A DNA stretch of 64,000 bases from Prinia subflava. Its lineage: Eukaryota; Chordata; Aves; Passeriformes; Cisticolidae. Shown piece by piece: positions 49,890 through 62,974 of this stretch. Location of the stretch: assembly GCF_021018805.1 (NCBI RefSeq), contig NC_086283.1:58171775-58235774 (forward strand), given 5' to 3'. How positions within the stretch are numbered: position 1 is the stretch's first letter; every line of letters begins with the position of its first letter. Both the position numbers and the translations under genes were made by a program. The notes under the pieces were generated by a model that was not told where the DNA came from, did not search any database, and saw only the letters and a list, made by a program, of their open reading frames with translations.

Positions 49890-49911
49890 TTCTCACCTTA
49901 ATTTGCCCATT

Positions 49912-50162
49912 GGAAGGTTACAGAGAAGAAAGACTCTGCTCAAAGGTGCAGAGGGAAGGGACGAGGAATAATGGGAACAAGCTGCAGCAAGGTAAATTTT
50001 GTCTGAACTATTTAAAAAGAAAAAAATTCACCTGAAATCAGGATTGCCCTTGGACAGGGACCAGACTGATGAGTACAGTATAACCATGGAGATTTAAAAA
50101 AACAGGGTGTTTCCGTGAAGACCCCCAGAGGTCTCATTCAACATAAATTGTTCCGTGATTCT
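49912..50162 (+). mobile_element. Older CR1 LINE, right part with 3' end
   Basis: GGAAGGTTACAGAGAAGAAA, CTCTGCTCAAAGGTGCAGAG and AACAAGCTGCAGCAAGGTAA continue the older element where the left part stopped. It ends CCCAGAGGTCTCATTCAACA and TTCCGTGATTCT, a diverged CR1 tail. Confidence 0.65.
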
Positions 50163-52539
50163 CTAGGGATTCAACAAGTGGAATTTCTTAATTTGTGGCA
50201 TGCTGGTATTGTCATTGCAATGAGGGTGTATGGCTTCCCTGAGTGCTCAGAGATACAGTTAGGGATCTTCCACACAGCCCATGTACCCTCTGATGGCACT
50301 CCTGCTATGTACAAGAGGAGGTGCTGGAGAAGACATTTGGACAGCATCAGAAGTCTTGCAGAGGGACAATTATTGATTGCAGTTAGAAAAATGCTATCTG
50401 TAGGTCATCCTTTGAAAATTAAGGAAAACAAATCCTAACAGGTTATTCAGCTCCTGAAACAGTCCCCTGACACACATTGGCTTGACATAATTTTTACTGG
50501 GGATACTACACCTGAAACATATTATTATAAAATATAATTGCATAAAAAAGAAGACATAAAAACATTGTCACTGATTTATTTCTGAAAGTAAGTCTCTATG
50601 GTATTCTGGAAGCAGATAATGGGTCAATCATTCCATTCCCTGAGCCAAAATCAGTATAGAAGCTGTATCATTGTGGCATTACTTAGGGAAGAGTCACCAC
50701 ATAGGCACAAGACATTAACTTAGCCCCAGCCGTTTCAAGATCCCAGTCAGCACAAAAACTGCAAATTGAACTCTTTCTGTAAAACTTGATGAAGATATAA
50801 TTCATCTCTTATTCCCCAAGGAGGCACTACAATAACTTGCTGGCAGTATCTGCATGTACTTTTATTCCCTCTGTGCAGAAATTTAGTCTCTCAGGTCAAC
50901 GGATGTGAACCAGTTTATAAACCAAATATTTTTTTGAGATTTTTGTCATCTTCACTATTTATAGATACTTACTGAAAGGGACATATTGCTAAGGAAAATG
51001 AGTCAGGCCTTCTCAGAGAGGAAAGGGTGATGAAAGAAGACTAGGCAAGCAGTTTTTTAGGAACTTCTTTTTTATTTGATTTTTTATAAAGGATGCCATT
51101 CTTTTATTTAGGTTTCATTTTTTGTGGTTACTTGTCATGGTCCTGAGATGCTTTTCAAGTTGTAAAATGCTTGTTGCAAGTACTTGATATTAAAGATAAG
51201 ATTTGATGTGTGCTGGTTAATTTGGAGTGGTCACATGTGGGGCACCACATGTCCCTATTCCTTTTTATTTTCTAGAATGTAGAACAAACAGTTGCCATTC
51301 ACACCGAAGCCTCAGTGTATGTTCTTCAATTTTCACGTATATCTACCTGACTCCTTTTATGTTGCTGCCAAAAAATTGTTTGTTTAGTATATGCAGGGAA
51401 AGCCAGTATGCAAGTTAATATGTACTGAAGTTATTTATTTGTTATGGATTGGCAATTCTGGTGAACTGGAAAATGGAGATGGAGTTTTGATATTCAACAC
51501 TATAGGCCGTGCAAGCTTTGGCTGATTCAGCAATAAGGCTGCTGCAAATCATTACAAAAATGTAGGAAAGCGAATGGACCTCATGCTGGAATAGTGAAGA
51601 AGCACCATTTCTGAATTTCAGAGATTTTGGAATAAGCTTGCAGAAAAACTTCCCCACGCTATTTTGTAACATCGCTGTACTTTGATTTGATTAGACTCTG
51701 GGTCCAATGATGACTTTACTATTAAGGAATAAGAGCTTGAGTTGAGAGATTTCAGTTGCTAAGGCAACCATCTCACAACAGTGCAGTAATGCAGAAAACA
51801 ATAACAATTGTTAAATGATGTAATGAAATTAATGATCTTGAGGAATCCTGTTTTGTTTTCATGTTTTAAGCTGCTATGACAGCAGGCCATTACATGATAG
51901 TAAGGCTGGTCAACATATTCTTTCTTCTACGAGTGCTTGTTCTATTTTGTTTGTTTTTTTGTTTCTTTTTTTTCTGATTGAAGAACAATGAAGACTTATC
52001 TTTTTTTTACTTCCTCAGTCTGGCTGTTTCGAAATGTTGTTTGGTTTTGGAACAAACACTTGAACTTTCTCTGAAATGTGTTAGGTAAGGAATATGAAAA
52101 CATGTTTATCTTTAAAATATTCATATATTATCTCATTGTTTCTCCTACTTGCTCCCCTAACTTAGGTAAGGAATTTGTCATTCAAGAACAGATTCATATT
52201 TTCGTTAAAAAAATGAACCAAACCACTGTTATGTCAATGTCTTTTTTTTTTTCTTTCTGATATGCATCAAGTTGCTCTTAATGAACTGGAAAAGTGGGCT
52301 GAATCAGAAAGCTGAAATTCAGTAATGAAAGAGAAATCAGATGCTCAACTACAACAAGAGAATAAGAAAAGGATGAGGAGATGTCAAGGCCTTGGATTAG
52401 GTTCTTTAGAATACATTGTTGTGAAAAAGCCAGATTTTGTCCTTGAATTTATTAATAGCATGGTCTGTGAGACAGAAAAGACAATTATTCTGAGGTTGGT
52501 AAGGCTGTATTACAGTAACTCTTGAAGTTGTATACCAGG
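50163..52539. other. Non-coding stretch
   Basis: No gene or clear repeat was recognised, apart from the X-box-like motif at 51755 and T-rich runs near 51950-51975 and 52240-52255. Confidence 0.5.
51755..51768. promoter_or_regulatory. X-box-like (RFX) motif
   Basis: GTTGCTAAGGCAAC is an inverted repeat (GTTGC...GCAAC). It matches 12 of 14 positions of the symmetric RFX site GTTGCCATGGCAAC. It is a good motif match, but with no promoter visible nearby its use is unknown. Confidence 0.3.
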
Positions 52540-52990
52540 ATTTAAGAAGATACAGACAAATTGGAGAGAGGCAAGAGGAAAATGTTAAAAGACTTAAAGA
52601 AAACGAGTTCTGAAGAAAGGCTACAGTTTGATATATAAAAAGGTGTGGTTAAACAGAGCTTGGTAAATCTTCTGAAGTATAGAAAGGATTGAAGAGCATG
52701 ATCATCAATTGCATGTACTTTGTAGCCAAGCAAAGCAGAACATAAAGTAATTTGTTTAATTTTAGGGACAGAAATACAGGTTAGGTGTTAAAATCTTTTT
52801 CATAATTTTGCCATCATTACATGCTGTAATTGAGGCAGTCATTAAATAAGAGTCATGAGGAAGTGGTGGGCCCTGGCTCACTGGATGCCCTCCCATATGG
52901 GCAAATCAGAGGAAGATTAGTCAAGGGCAGTTTAGATGTTATTTGTCCTGCCATGGGGTTTGGTTTTCTTATCACTGTGCTACTGTGTGC
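52540..52990 (+). mobile_element. Possible ancient CR1-type LINE 3' region
   Basis: ACAGACAAATTGGAGAGAGG and AAATGTTAAAAGACTTAAAG resemble the CR1 phrase for the KLERVQRRATKMIKGLE segment. AGTCATGAGGAAGTGGTGGG and CAGTTTAGATGTTATTTGTC resemble the 3' UTR. The order is right but matches are patchy. Confidence 0.35.
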
Positions 52991-54034
52991 ATTATTTAAT
53001 AACACCACAACCTTACTGAGGTGGTCTGCCCTTTGAATGCGCTGTAAAACGAATATCATGAATTTAGGAAAATTACTAGCAGCAAGTGCAGTTTACCATT
53101 CAAATTGTATTCTCATTTGATATTAACACATAACCAAGGAACACAAGAAGTTATGACATGTGTGTAAAACAGCTGAAAAGAGGGCAACCATTCATGAATC
53201 AGGAAAAGAATGAAAAGGAAAGAAGACATTTCAGCCTGGTTGAGATTTCCAACACCCTCTGGAGAGTCAGGACTGACATAACACAGAACTTGACCACATA
53301 ATTTACCTATAGATCTACAGACAGCAAAATGTGAGTGCAAATGAGGCCTGAAGAGTAGAAATTCAGGAGTCATAAGTGATACCGGTACCTTGTTCCCTGA
53401 AGAAAGGTGTACTTTTCTTGTGCTCAGACCTTGACCTATTCAAATTAGCCCTGCTTGCAACACAAGGCATTGATTTAATGTAATGCTGTAAGCCTCTTGT
53501 CTGAGGAAGTTAGCTGAAATACTAGCTTTTGTTTTTTCTGATCTACTTTCTTTTACTATCATAATTGTTTTTTCTAAGACATATTTTTCATAAGTATTTT
53601 TATTTATTCCTCTGTAGACTTCTAAAATACAATTGTTCTTCTCAGTCTCTCCCACAAAATTCCTTGTTAATTTCTAATGTCAGCTACAGTAGTATCCACC
53701 TACCAAAGCCCACCTAATTGTTAGTCATCTCTCCACTTCACCATCTGCAGGCCATGCCATTCATGGCATCCAATCCCTGCTCACCATATTTCAGTTACTC
53801 ATATCTTCCTTTTGAGGTATGATTTACTTGGGTACTGTGTTGTTTTTCCCTCCTTTCTGCACACCTCTCCTTCTTAAACCCATTGTTCCTAACTTCAGAC
53901 TTCAAAGTTACAACCAAAATGTTTGGTTGAATAATAAGAGAGAAGGTCTAGCAACATGTTGTGCAACAACTTTAATAATTCCTTTCTCAGACCCACAAGT
54001 CCCTCTATGGTGATGGCTGAGCAGTCGTCCGAAA
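52991..54034. other. Non-coding stretch
   Basis: Nothing recognised. Confidence 0.5.
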
Positions 54035-54656
54035 CATAGAATCATAGGATTCTTCATATCCTGATTTGGAAGGAACCCACAAGGATCATCAAAATCCATC
54101 TTCTGGCACCGCACAGGACTCCCCCAAGGATCTCATTGTGTTCCTGAGAGCATTGTCCAAACACTTCTCCAACTCTTTCAGGCTTGATGCTGTGACTACT
54201 TCCCTGGGGCATCCAACCTAGTGCCTAACCACCCACTAGATAAGGAACTTATTATTATATCCGGGAGTTCCTCTCACAAGGACGTTGTAGACTGCAATGA
54301 GATCTCCCCTCAGTCTCCTCCAGGATGAACAGAGCAAGTAGCCTCAGCTTCTCCTCACATGGCTTCACCTCAAGGCCCTTCAACATCTTTGTTGCCCTCT
54401 TTGGGTACTCTCTAATAGTTTAATGTTTTTTTAATATTGTGGCACCCAAAACAGCCCCCAGCACTCGAGGTGAGGCTGCCCCAGTGCAGAGCAGAGTGGG
54501 ACAATCCCCTCTCTTGCCTGGCTGGTGATGCTGTGCCTGATGCCCCCCAGGACAGGGTTGGCCCTCCTGGCTGCCAGGCACTGCTGGCCCATGTTCAACT
54601 TGCTGTCATCCAGGATCACCTGGTCCTTTTCCATAGCATTGCTCTCCAGCAGCTTT
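54035..54656 (-). mobile_element. CR1 LINE 3' end plus ORF2 C-terminus
   Basis: The plus strand begins CATAGAATCATAGGATTCTT and GATTTGGAAGGAACCCACAA, the complement of the CR1 tail and 3' UTR. It continues into ORF2 C-terminal sequence. On the minus strand the frame 54431-54634 reads NMGQQCLAARRANPVLGGI and later IVPLCSALGQPHLE, the CR1 NMSQQCLAAKKAN and LCSALVRPHLE segments. It is broken and 5'-truncated near CAGCAGCTTTT. Confidence 0.92.
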
Positions 54657-54743
54657 TGAAAAAAGTAACTTTGAAATTTAATAATTGCTGGCTGTTATTC
54701 ACGTACAAACTAATGACCATTTCAGGGCATTATCTCAGTGACA

Positions 54744-54880
54744 GATCACAGAATGATAACATTTTAAAATGACTTTTGGGGATAGTGACTCAACACTTCG
54801 CTGGACAGTCTTTTCCAAAGCCTTTTGACAAACTCCTGGTGAAGAAATTTTTCCTAATATATTTGCAGTGAACTGAGAGA
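54744..54880 (-). mobile_element. Short CR1 3' remnant
   Basis: GATCACAGAATGATAACATT, then AGTGACTCAACACTTCGCTG and GAAGAAATTTTTCCTAATAT match the complement of the CR1 tail and 3' UTR, with the middle of the UTR deleted. Confidence 0.65.
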
Positions 54881-55084
54881 CTCAACAGTTTCTGGATCTT
54901 GAGATTTTTAGTCACACTGGACATTTGTTTGGAGATGCAGTATTGGCTACAAGTATTAACGGAATAGAAACTGATCATCTGTAGCATTTCAGGGATAAGC
55001 ATGATAGAAACAGAATAAACAGAAAACATGACTGTGACCTCCTGAAATCTGAAGCAGACAAATAGTCCAGTGGGATGTAGATCT

Positions 55085-56196
55085 TCAGTTACTGGGAAGA
55101 CTGTGCCACTGTACTGGATAAGTGGACAGTGAGGTGGATTGAGAATTGGCTGAATGGCAGATCCCAGAGGTCCATCATCAATGGGACAGGGTCAGGTTGG
55201 AGGCCTGTCGCTGGTGGGGTCTCACACAGTTCAATACTGGGCCCAGTGTTATTTAACTTACTCACCAATGCCTTTGATGAATGGGCAGATGCCTTCTCAC
55301 CAAGTTTACTGATGACACAAAGCTGGGAGCACTGGCTGATTCCCCAGAGGGATTTGCAGTCTTTCAGAAGGGCCTTGACAGGATGGAGAGATGGGAAGAG
55401 AAGAAACTGAAATTCAACAGAAGCAAGTGCAAGATCCTGAACCAGGGGAGGAACAACCCCAGGCACCAGCACAGGGTGGGGCATGAGCTGCTGGAAATCA
55501 GCTCCACAGAAAAGGACCTGGTGGACAATACGCTGTCCATGAGCCAGCAGTGTGTCCTGGGGGCCAAGAAGGCCAATGGGATCTTGGGGTGCATTAGGAA
55601 GAGCATTGCCTGCAGGTCAAGGGAGGTGATCCTGGCCCTCTGCTCAGCCCTGGTGAGGAACATCTGGAGTGCTGTGTCCAGTGCTGGGCTCCTCAGGACA
55701 AGAGAGTCAAGGAACTACTGGAGAGGATCCAACACAGGGCTAGGAAGATGATGAGAGGACTGAAGGATCTTCCTTATACAGAAAATCTGAGGGAGCTGGG
55801 CTGGTTCAGCCTCAAGGACAGACAACTGAGAGGGCACCTTATTAATGTCCCTGAGGGTAATATCCCTATGAGAGTGCCTGAAGGGAAGGAGTCAAGAGAA
55901 GGGAGCCAGGCTCTCTCCAGTGATGTCCAGCAACAGGACAAGGAGCAATAGGCACAACCAAAACACAGAAAATTCCTTGAATATGAAGAAATAATTCTTT
56001 ATTTTGGGGATGAGAGAGCACTGTGAAACAGACTGCCTGGAGAGATTTTAGAGTCTTCTTCTCTGGATGTATTCAAACCCATCTTGATGCAATCCTGTGC
56101 AACATGCTATAGGATGGCCCTGCTTGACCATGGAGTACATGACCCTACTGGTGGTCCTTTTGAACCCTACATATTCTGTGATTTTGTGGTTCTGTC
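55085..56196 (+). mobile_element. CR1 LINE, partial ORF2 reverse transcriptase to 3' tail
   Basis: This is the longest uninterrupted CR1 here. The frame at 55129-55410 reads WIENWLNGRSQRSIING and SILGPVLFNLLTNAFDEWAD, a reverse-transcriptase fingers/palm segment. The frame from 55281 reads FTDDTKLGALADSPEG, where active copies have F-A-D-D, so one position of the catalytic box is altered. It continues through NRSKCKILNQGRNNPRHQH, LSMSQQCVLGAKKANGILG and CSALVRNIWSAVSSAGLL. The two frames are out of phase, so a frameshift separates them. The end near 56179-56196 (TCTGTGATTTTGTGGTTC) is the CR1 tail. The 5' end lacks the endonuclease domain. The minus-strand frames 55089-55663 are shadows. Confidence 0.94.
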
Positions 56197-58030
56197 TTAA
56201 AAAAACAAAGGGGCAAGGGGACAGCAGATACCGCAATTCCTGTAATGCAGTGAGAAGAGTGCCAACAAGTGGCATGCACAGATGCATGCCTGTGGTATTA
56301 GTCAGACAGGTATAGGTGCAGCCCTCAGGGGGGTCAGTTGGACAAACACTCAACCTCCATTTAATCACTCCACCAACAGTGAGGGAGAGGATAGCAGTGG
56401 ATTTTGTCTATTTTATGTGATAAGTATGATCTTTTTGCTGGAAAGCAAATCAGAGGGCCAAACAATCTTGTCTGTGTCACTCTCTGATTCTGTTTGACAG
56501 CCTGATATGAGCCATGTGTCCCATTCATGCATGGATGTCTTCCCTGACTTGCTGGAATCAGAGTCATGCAGAAGCATTCCAGGCAGGGCTGCTGGCGAGC
56601 AGCACATTTTACCTGAATACTGGCTGCTTTCAGAGGCATTGCTCATATTCATGAAAGGGTGAGACTCTGAGGATCAGAAATGAGAATAATTTAGCAGTAT
56701 GAGAGTTTCGGAAGGACACGTGGAGATCCTTCTCTTCTGCTGTCCGTGGGAGGGAGGGTGAGCAAAAGAGAGCTTATTTTAAGCATGAACTAAGGGATTT
56801 TTAGTGACTACTTTGAAGAAAGAAAAGACACATTTTTTTGTCTTCCCGAGTAATTTAAAGTGACAGAATCTGGTGAGAGACAGCAACATTTTATTAGGCA
56901 TAAAATCCTGAAAAATATCTCAAAGTTGTAACCCTGAGACAGAAATAGAGGTGCAAAAATTTCGTAATGTTTTGTGTGGCTTGGGAATATCAGCACACTC
57001 AAACCTCTCTTTTCAAAAATATGTCAGCCCTCAGTGAAAGGAGTGTGGTGGGTGAGAAGACTGGTTTGATCAGGGTTGGAGAAGCTTTTTCTGAAGTTTC
57101 TCCTACAGCAAAATCCCTTTTACATCTCAGCCTGGAAGAAGGTAGAGAGGGAAGGGAGACCTTTTGCCCATTCCTATTGTTACACCCAAATCAGAAGTAA
57201 TTTTCCAAACAATTTGTGTATTTACTGGAAACAGTACCTGAATCTGATGCTGTCCATGGGGAAACAGCATGATGTTTTACAAAAGGGGACAGTGAAACAC
57301 AGGCCTTACCATCTTCGAAGCACTTCAACATGGTAAAGAGAAAGAATAGCAGGAAATAAGTAATGATAGGGATTGCAAAAAGGAGAGAATAAGAACATTT
57401 TCAGTATGGTGAGGTTTTAGAAACACACAGTCCAAACAACATGGAAACCAGCTGTATCTACCACAGCAGGAGAAATATTGAAAGGTAATTCTATTGCTGC
57501 TTACCACAAGGGCAACAACTTTCCAGCATGCTGCAGGAAAAGAAATAGGTGGGTCAGTTTTGCTGTTGTCTTTCAGGGTAGAGACTGAAGTGCCTTACAG
57601 CTGTGTCTCTGGTTGGTAAATAGCAGCAACACAGCCAGGCAGACTGTCAAGCAGGAACTCTGAGCTGCTGTTCATGGCAATGGTACCAGCTGCTCTGTGC
57701 ACACATGTAGTTTGTCAAGAATATGAATCAGGATCTCAGAGGCAGTAGCTTGCAGCTGGCTCCATGAGGACTTTACTGTGAGTCCTTGTCATGTAAGATA
57801 CCACTATCCAGCCTCTCCTCCACCTGTGGGTACAGAATTCAGCCTCTCTGCTCAGGTGTCCCTGCTGAGTTTACCCCCATGCTGTTTCTAAGGTATGGGA
57901 AGCATATCACTCTTCTTGACTCAGTAGAGGTACACCTGATACGTTTTTGCACAAAACCCACACATTTTGTGTAGCCAGGCCAGGAGTTTCCATAAACACA
58001 TGTGTGCAGTCCATTTATGTTATAAGTTGC

Positions 58031-58072
58031 ATGTTTTATGTAGACTTTATGTTTTTATGTTTTATGTAGACT
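58031..58072. repeat. 16-bp direct repeat, two copies
   Basis: ATGTTTTATGTAGACT occurs exactly at 58031-58046 and 58057-58072, with a period of 26 bases, in a TTTATG-rich patch. Confidence 0.9.
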
Positions 58073-61000
58073 GCGCAGGAAGTAGTGATTACATGAGAGA
58101 TATTTGATGTCAGCTGAATAATGATCACAGATTGCATCTGTATGCCTTCCATCTCTCTTTTATGTCCTTCAACCCACCTTTGCTCACCAGACCAGTGCCC
58201 TTTTAAGATGCCCATGTCTCTTAATGGAAAATTGGAAGCATTTTGGAGCTTGCCTATCCTGTGCAATGAAGAGTCATTATATTATCTCAGGTCCAGGCGT
58301 GTTATGCAGGTGTGTTAATACAGCCTCTATTTGAGGACCATTAGCCTAACCAAAAAGTAAGATGGATTAACCAATGTGAAGCAGCAAACTAAGGTGTCCT
58401 CTGTTCTTCTGCTGTCTCAGGTGTCCATAAGCTGCTGCATCATGCTGCATAAGCTCACCCTTGCCTGAGTTTGATGGGAACTGGGTCAGGCCAGTACTGC
58501 CAGCTTGAATAATGTTATTGCAACTGTGAAGTCTGGGGGTGTTTTCACAGCTTCCTCAGGAAGAATTGGATAGAAAGGTGCCCACAAATCTGCCCTTATT
58601 CAAAATCAGTCACTCCTGTAGCTGACTGTAAGACAGAGCCAAGTCAAATGGTTGCTCTTCTCCACATATATCCTTAAGTGTATCATCCATTTTCAGCTGT
58701 GTTGAAGGGATGCCCAAAGGCTCCAAGCTTGGGGAGGGTGAGGGGCTGTGGGGAGCCTAGCATGGAAAAATGAAAGGATGAAAGTACTGGAGGGGAGAGA
58801 CAAGACCAAAAGAGAAGAGTGGAGCTTGGAAGAAGGGCTAAGAGTAGCATGGCAGGTTATTGGGTCCCTGCCCAGAAAAGAAATACGGCATTACCACCCT
58901 CATTAGCTGCGGGGGAGCAGGCAAAGCAGGAAGTCTCAAGGATATAGGAGGAATACAGGTTCTCATAGTGGTGGGAGGAGAAAGGTAAAGAGGAACAAAA
59001 TGTCATGCATTCTGTTTGGGAAATCATAATTAAAAGATTTGAAGCAATCAAGTTCGGATAAATAGAAATTATGTGCTTTCAAAGTATAGGAATAGAAGAT
59101 TAAAATTACCCACAGACTGTAATTATAACTCGTGCCCTCTGATCAGATTAAAGTGTTTCCAACAGGTATAAATGTGGCAGCTATTGTAAAAATATTGTTT
59201 TAGTCTTACATGTAAAGAGCTGTGCAGTTCACACAAGACTTAACAAAAAAATTACTTGGCAACTGGATACATGAGGACAAATATTTCTTATGGTAGCTAT
59301 GGCCATTCATTTTCACTCTATTTTCTTTGTGCTGGAGGGAAATTTGAAACTGGGTTGAAAATGGGGAGGAAGTGGGAACTGTGAAACAGAAACCTGCTTG
59401 TTCCAGTAGCTTGGGAGCATATTTGGAAGGGAAGCAAATTCCATGACCAAGCATCCAGGCCGAGCCTGGCTACTTGCATATCACTTGTGTCTGACTTTGG
59501 AACTGAACACATTACACACGCTTTGGCAGAGGCATAAAGAGGCATAGCCCTTTTAGAGGCTAGGCTGAGGACTGTGATCTGTGTTTTCTCTTCTCTCACT
59601 TTCAATCCCACAGTGATCGTAAGGGTTTCATGAACATATTTTCTCATGGCATAAAGGAATCTGGGTAGTTGGCAGTACTGAGGATGCCAAAAGGTGACCT
59701 TGCTGAAGGCAGTGTTTCTAGAGTCTTGCAGAGATCAGACGTGGGTCCCCTGCTCCCTTCCTTGAGAGTCATACATCACCCTGTGCCTGGACTACAACAC
59801 TTTCCATGCTCCTGCCGGTGCTTCCCCCTGGGTTCTGGAGAGGATTGGCAATTCTCCACCTGGGCAGTACACAGCCACTGAAAGAAGCAGACCTGCTGAT
59901 TTCTACTGTGTGGACCTGAGTAAAATGATCCTGCAGGCTACATGAAAAGCAAATGAGGTAGCATTCATCAAGGTGTTTGTGCAGTCCAAACTCCTCACAG
60001 TATTCCAGCTCTTCTCTGATCGACAGCTACATTAGAAAAATGAGATATGAGCACAGCTTTGCAGGCAGTGCAGAACGTGGGTCATGTGAATTTTCCACCT
60101 GAGTGTCTTCCATTATCTATGTTCAGTCAAGGTAAAAGAGAAAGTAAAACTCTGACATTGCCAGTGTTATGCAGATTGTGTTTTCATAGATTTATTTTGA
60201 GAGTGGAGTGACTTGCCAAACCTCTGATGTGACATGTGATTTGGAGATAAATTTAAACCTTGTCACTATCACAGTTCACTTGTCATTTATAAAAAGAATA
60301 CTCATACCTTAAGTGGAAATATCAACATGTAGAGTTACTACCTTGTAGATACTGTCATTCTGTAGATCTCTTGTCCCAATCTGCTTCAAGTTTGTTGCAG
60401 TGTTAGACGTAATGCCAGGATGTAACAGCTGACCTGAAGTCTGCAAATAGGGATTTATGAAGTTCCCTGTAATTCTGATACGTTTATAAGGTAAAAGAAA
60501 GCAGCTTTAGCTAGGTAATTAATTGCTCAGTATCTTTGTGTCTCTGCAGCCACATACTAATTCTTTGTAACATTCTCATTTCACCTTTCCCATCTGTTCT
60601 CTAAACATTTATCATGCCTTCACCTACTTGATCTTTGCTTTGCATTAGCATTGATTTGGATGTTACAGGGTCTCTGAATCTGGTTTTCATAGCATAACAT
60701 TTTTAATCCTTTCTTGAATGAGCTTCTTTGTAACACTGGATGTGCCCCAAGAAGGAGGGACAGTTGCTGGATCGTAAGTAGAAGAGACAGTCACATAAAG
60801 ATTGACAGGAACAACCTGAAAGTCTTGTGAAGTGTTTGTTAGGTCCTTGTTTTTACAACCACAGTGCTGTTAACATTCTCAGAATTTGTACCCATTCAAA
60901 TATTGGACTTTGAATTTTCTGTTTTGCTTTTATGACAGCTGATGTGAGACAAGTATGTCTTCTGGTCTATTAAAAGAAATGAAGAAAAATCAGTATTTCA

Positions 61001-61689
61001 GCATTTAATTGTAACTGAATGCTTAAAACTACTTTTGTTATTTTTCCTTGGCTTTCCAATTTGCATGCACAGAAAATATTTTTATCCGAAAGATAAAATA
61101 CAGCTAAGCCCTGAAAGACCATGTTTCTGATATGGAATTTTATTGTTCCTCTTGATTTTGTTTCCTCTGTTAGCAAATTTTTTGCACCAGTATTGTCTCA
61201 TTTCTGTCTTGTAACTGATCAGAACGAGAACTCTCTAGGGAAAAGAGCACTATGCTGGGTTGAGGGGCAAACAGGAATAAGAATATGTGTCATTATTTAG
61301 CTTTTGGGTTCTGGGCATCACTGTAGCACAAAAAAAAAATTGCAATCTAGCGTAGTCTAGTGGGAACACCAGATATCTTCCTGTCCTAGTCCCTAAATCC
61401 CATTGAAAATGGGCTAGATCTGATTTTCTGGCAGTCACAGAACAATTAAGAAGAAGTATGAATGTTAGGACCTTTCATTTTGCTAGTCTAAGGTGCCAAA
61501 GACAATTTAAGCTCCTCATGGAAATGGGTCAATTATTTCCTGCCATGTATTTATAGTCAGGTAATTATCAGCAGTGAGTTTTATTTATTTAGATTGTCTG
61601 AGCAGGAAGAAGCTCTGTTCACAGGATTGTAGTAGGGATGTGATTCAGCCACCTGAATACCCTCAGTTAATTCTGCTTGAACATGAAAA

Positions 61690-61752
61690 GCCTTTGCCCC
61701 TGAAGAGGCAAGCATGTGGAAAAGTCTTTGCCTCTGAAGAGGCAAGTTTGTG
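61690..61752. repeat. Tandem duplication, 34-base period
   Basis: GCCTTTGCCCCTGAAGAGG and GTCTTTGCCTCTGAAGAGG head two copies that agree at 21 of the first 23 bases. Because 34 is not a multiple of 3, the copies are read in different phases, which argues against a coding repeat. Confidence 0.85.
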
Positions 61753-62974
61753 CACCATTCAGGAGAGAATGTCTCACCACAAAACTGTGTGGCAGGAATA
61801 GGCAGTGGAACATTTTGTGGGATTGCTGCTCATAAATAGTCACCAAAGGAAGGAGCAGTCACACTAACCACACCATAGCTATGCATAATCCATTGTCCTG
61901 AAGGCAAAGGAACAAATGGGGAAACTGGGACAAGGGGTGTTTCTGGGAGGATGTTTGCTGGGATTGACCTTTACAGGCAAGGTCAAGTAAAGGATGTAGC
62001 ACATGAATCATGGATTCAGTTTTTCAGTGTTTAACTAGCCTCCATGTACTGTGTCTGTGTGGGTACAAGATTTCATCTCTGTTAGGCTACAGACCCCTCA
62101 CAATACTGCCAGCCCTCCCACATTGCAATGCCAGTTGCATTTCATCTTGTCCAACTGTCAGTTCCCTTTTATGGACATCAACATCATTTCCAATCCTTTT
62201 GCACAAGGATATGCTGGCTAAAACTTGTTCTTGCAAAGACATGAACTGGATGGGCTTTGACCTCCTGAGGACATGGTGAGACCTTTTTGTATGTTTGGTG
62301 AGTCACAGCAGAGAGCCATGGCAGTGCAGCGCGAGCTTTGTTCGGCACGGTGCATCACTGCTTGGTGGGGCATCTCTGTGTTATCAGAAGGAAATGGGAG
62401 ATGAGAATGGCTGTAGAAGGCAAAATGAGGTGAAACAACAAGCAACCATCCTGAACAGTTGTTGCTGACGGAAATAAAAGGCCATGTGGGTTTTTTCTTG
62501 CCGTGGGCCAAAGATGCTAGTGACCCTAGCAGAGTCACAGAGTGAGCAAAAGCAATTGCAGAATGCCACTGTGAAGGTCTTTAGAAGAAAAGGGAGGGAT
62601 GTATGAAAACTTTGGATAACATGTAGACTGTGTGAAAATCCTCAGCTGATTTTAACAGGATAGAGCTTTTTTATTTTTCTGTGATGGTGTTTCTTCGGAG
62701 GTCATGTCACAGAAAATGAGGCAGTTGTGTGGGAGTCATGTTGTGGGGCTCATCAACCTCTGTAAGTGACAAAAAGCAAAGCAAGGGCAAAATAACTGGG
62801 TTTCTCTGTGAAGAAAGTGTAGGAAGCTGAAGGGACTGAGAAGGTCATATGTTTGCCTTGGCATTACCACATAGACATGTCCTCCCTCTGCCAAGACCCT
62901 TAGCACCACAGGGCTGCCTCATCAGCACATGAGTGGTGGTCAGCCTCTTGAGGGGCATTGCCTTCACTAGTTCT

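Noticed and set aside
55089..55663. Minus-strand frames of 131 and 99 codons
   Set aside because: Antisense shadows of the plus-strand CR1 reverse transcriptase.
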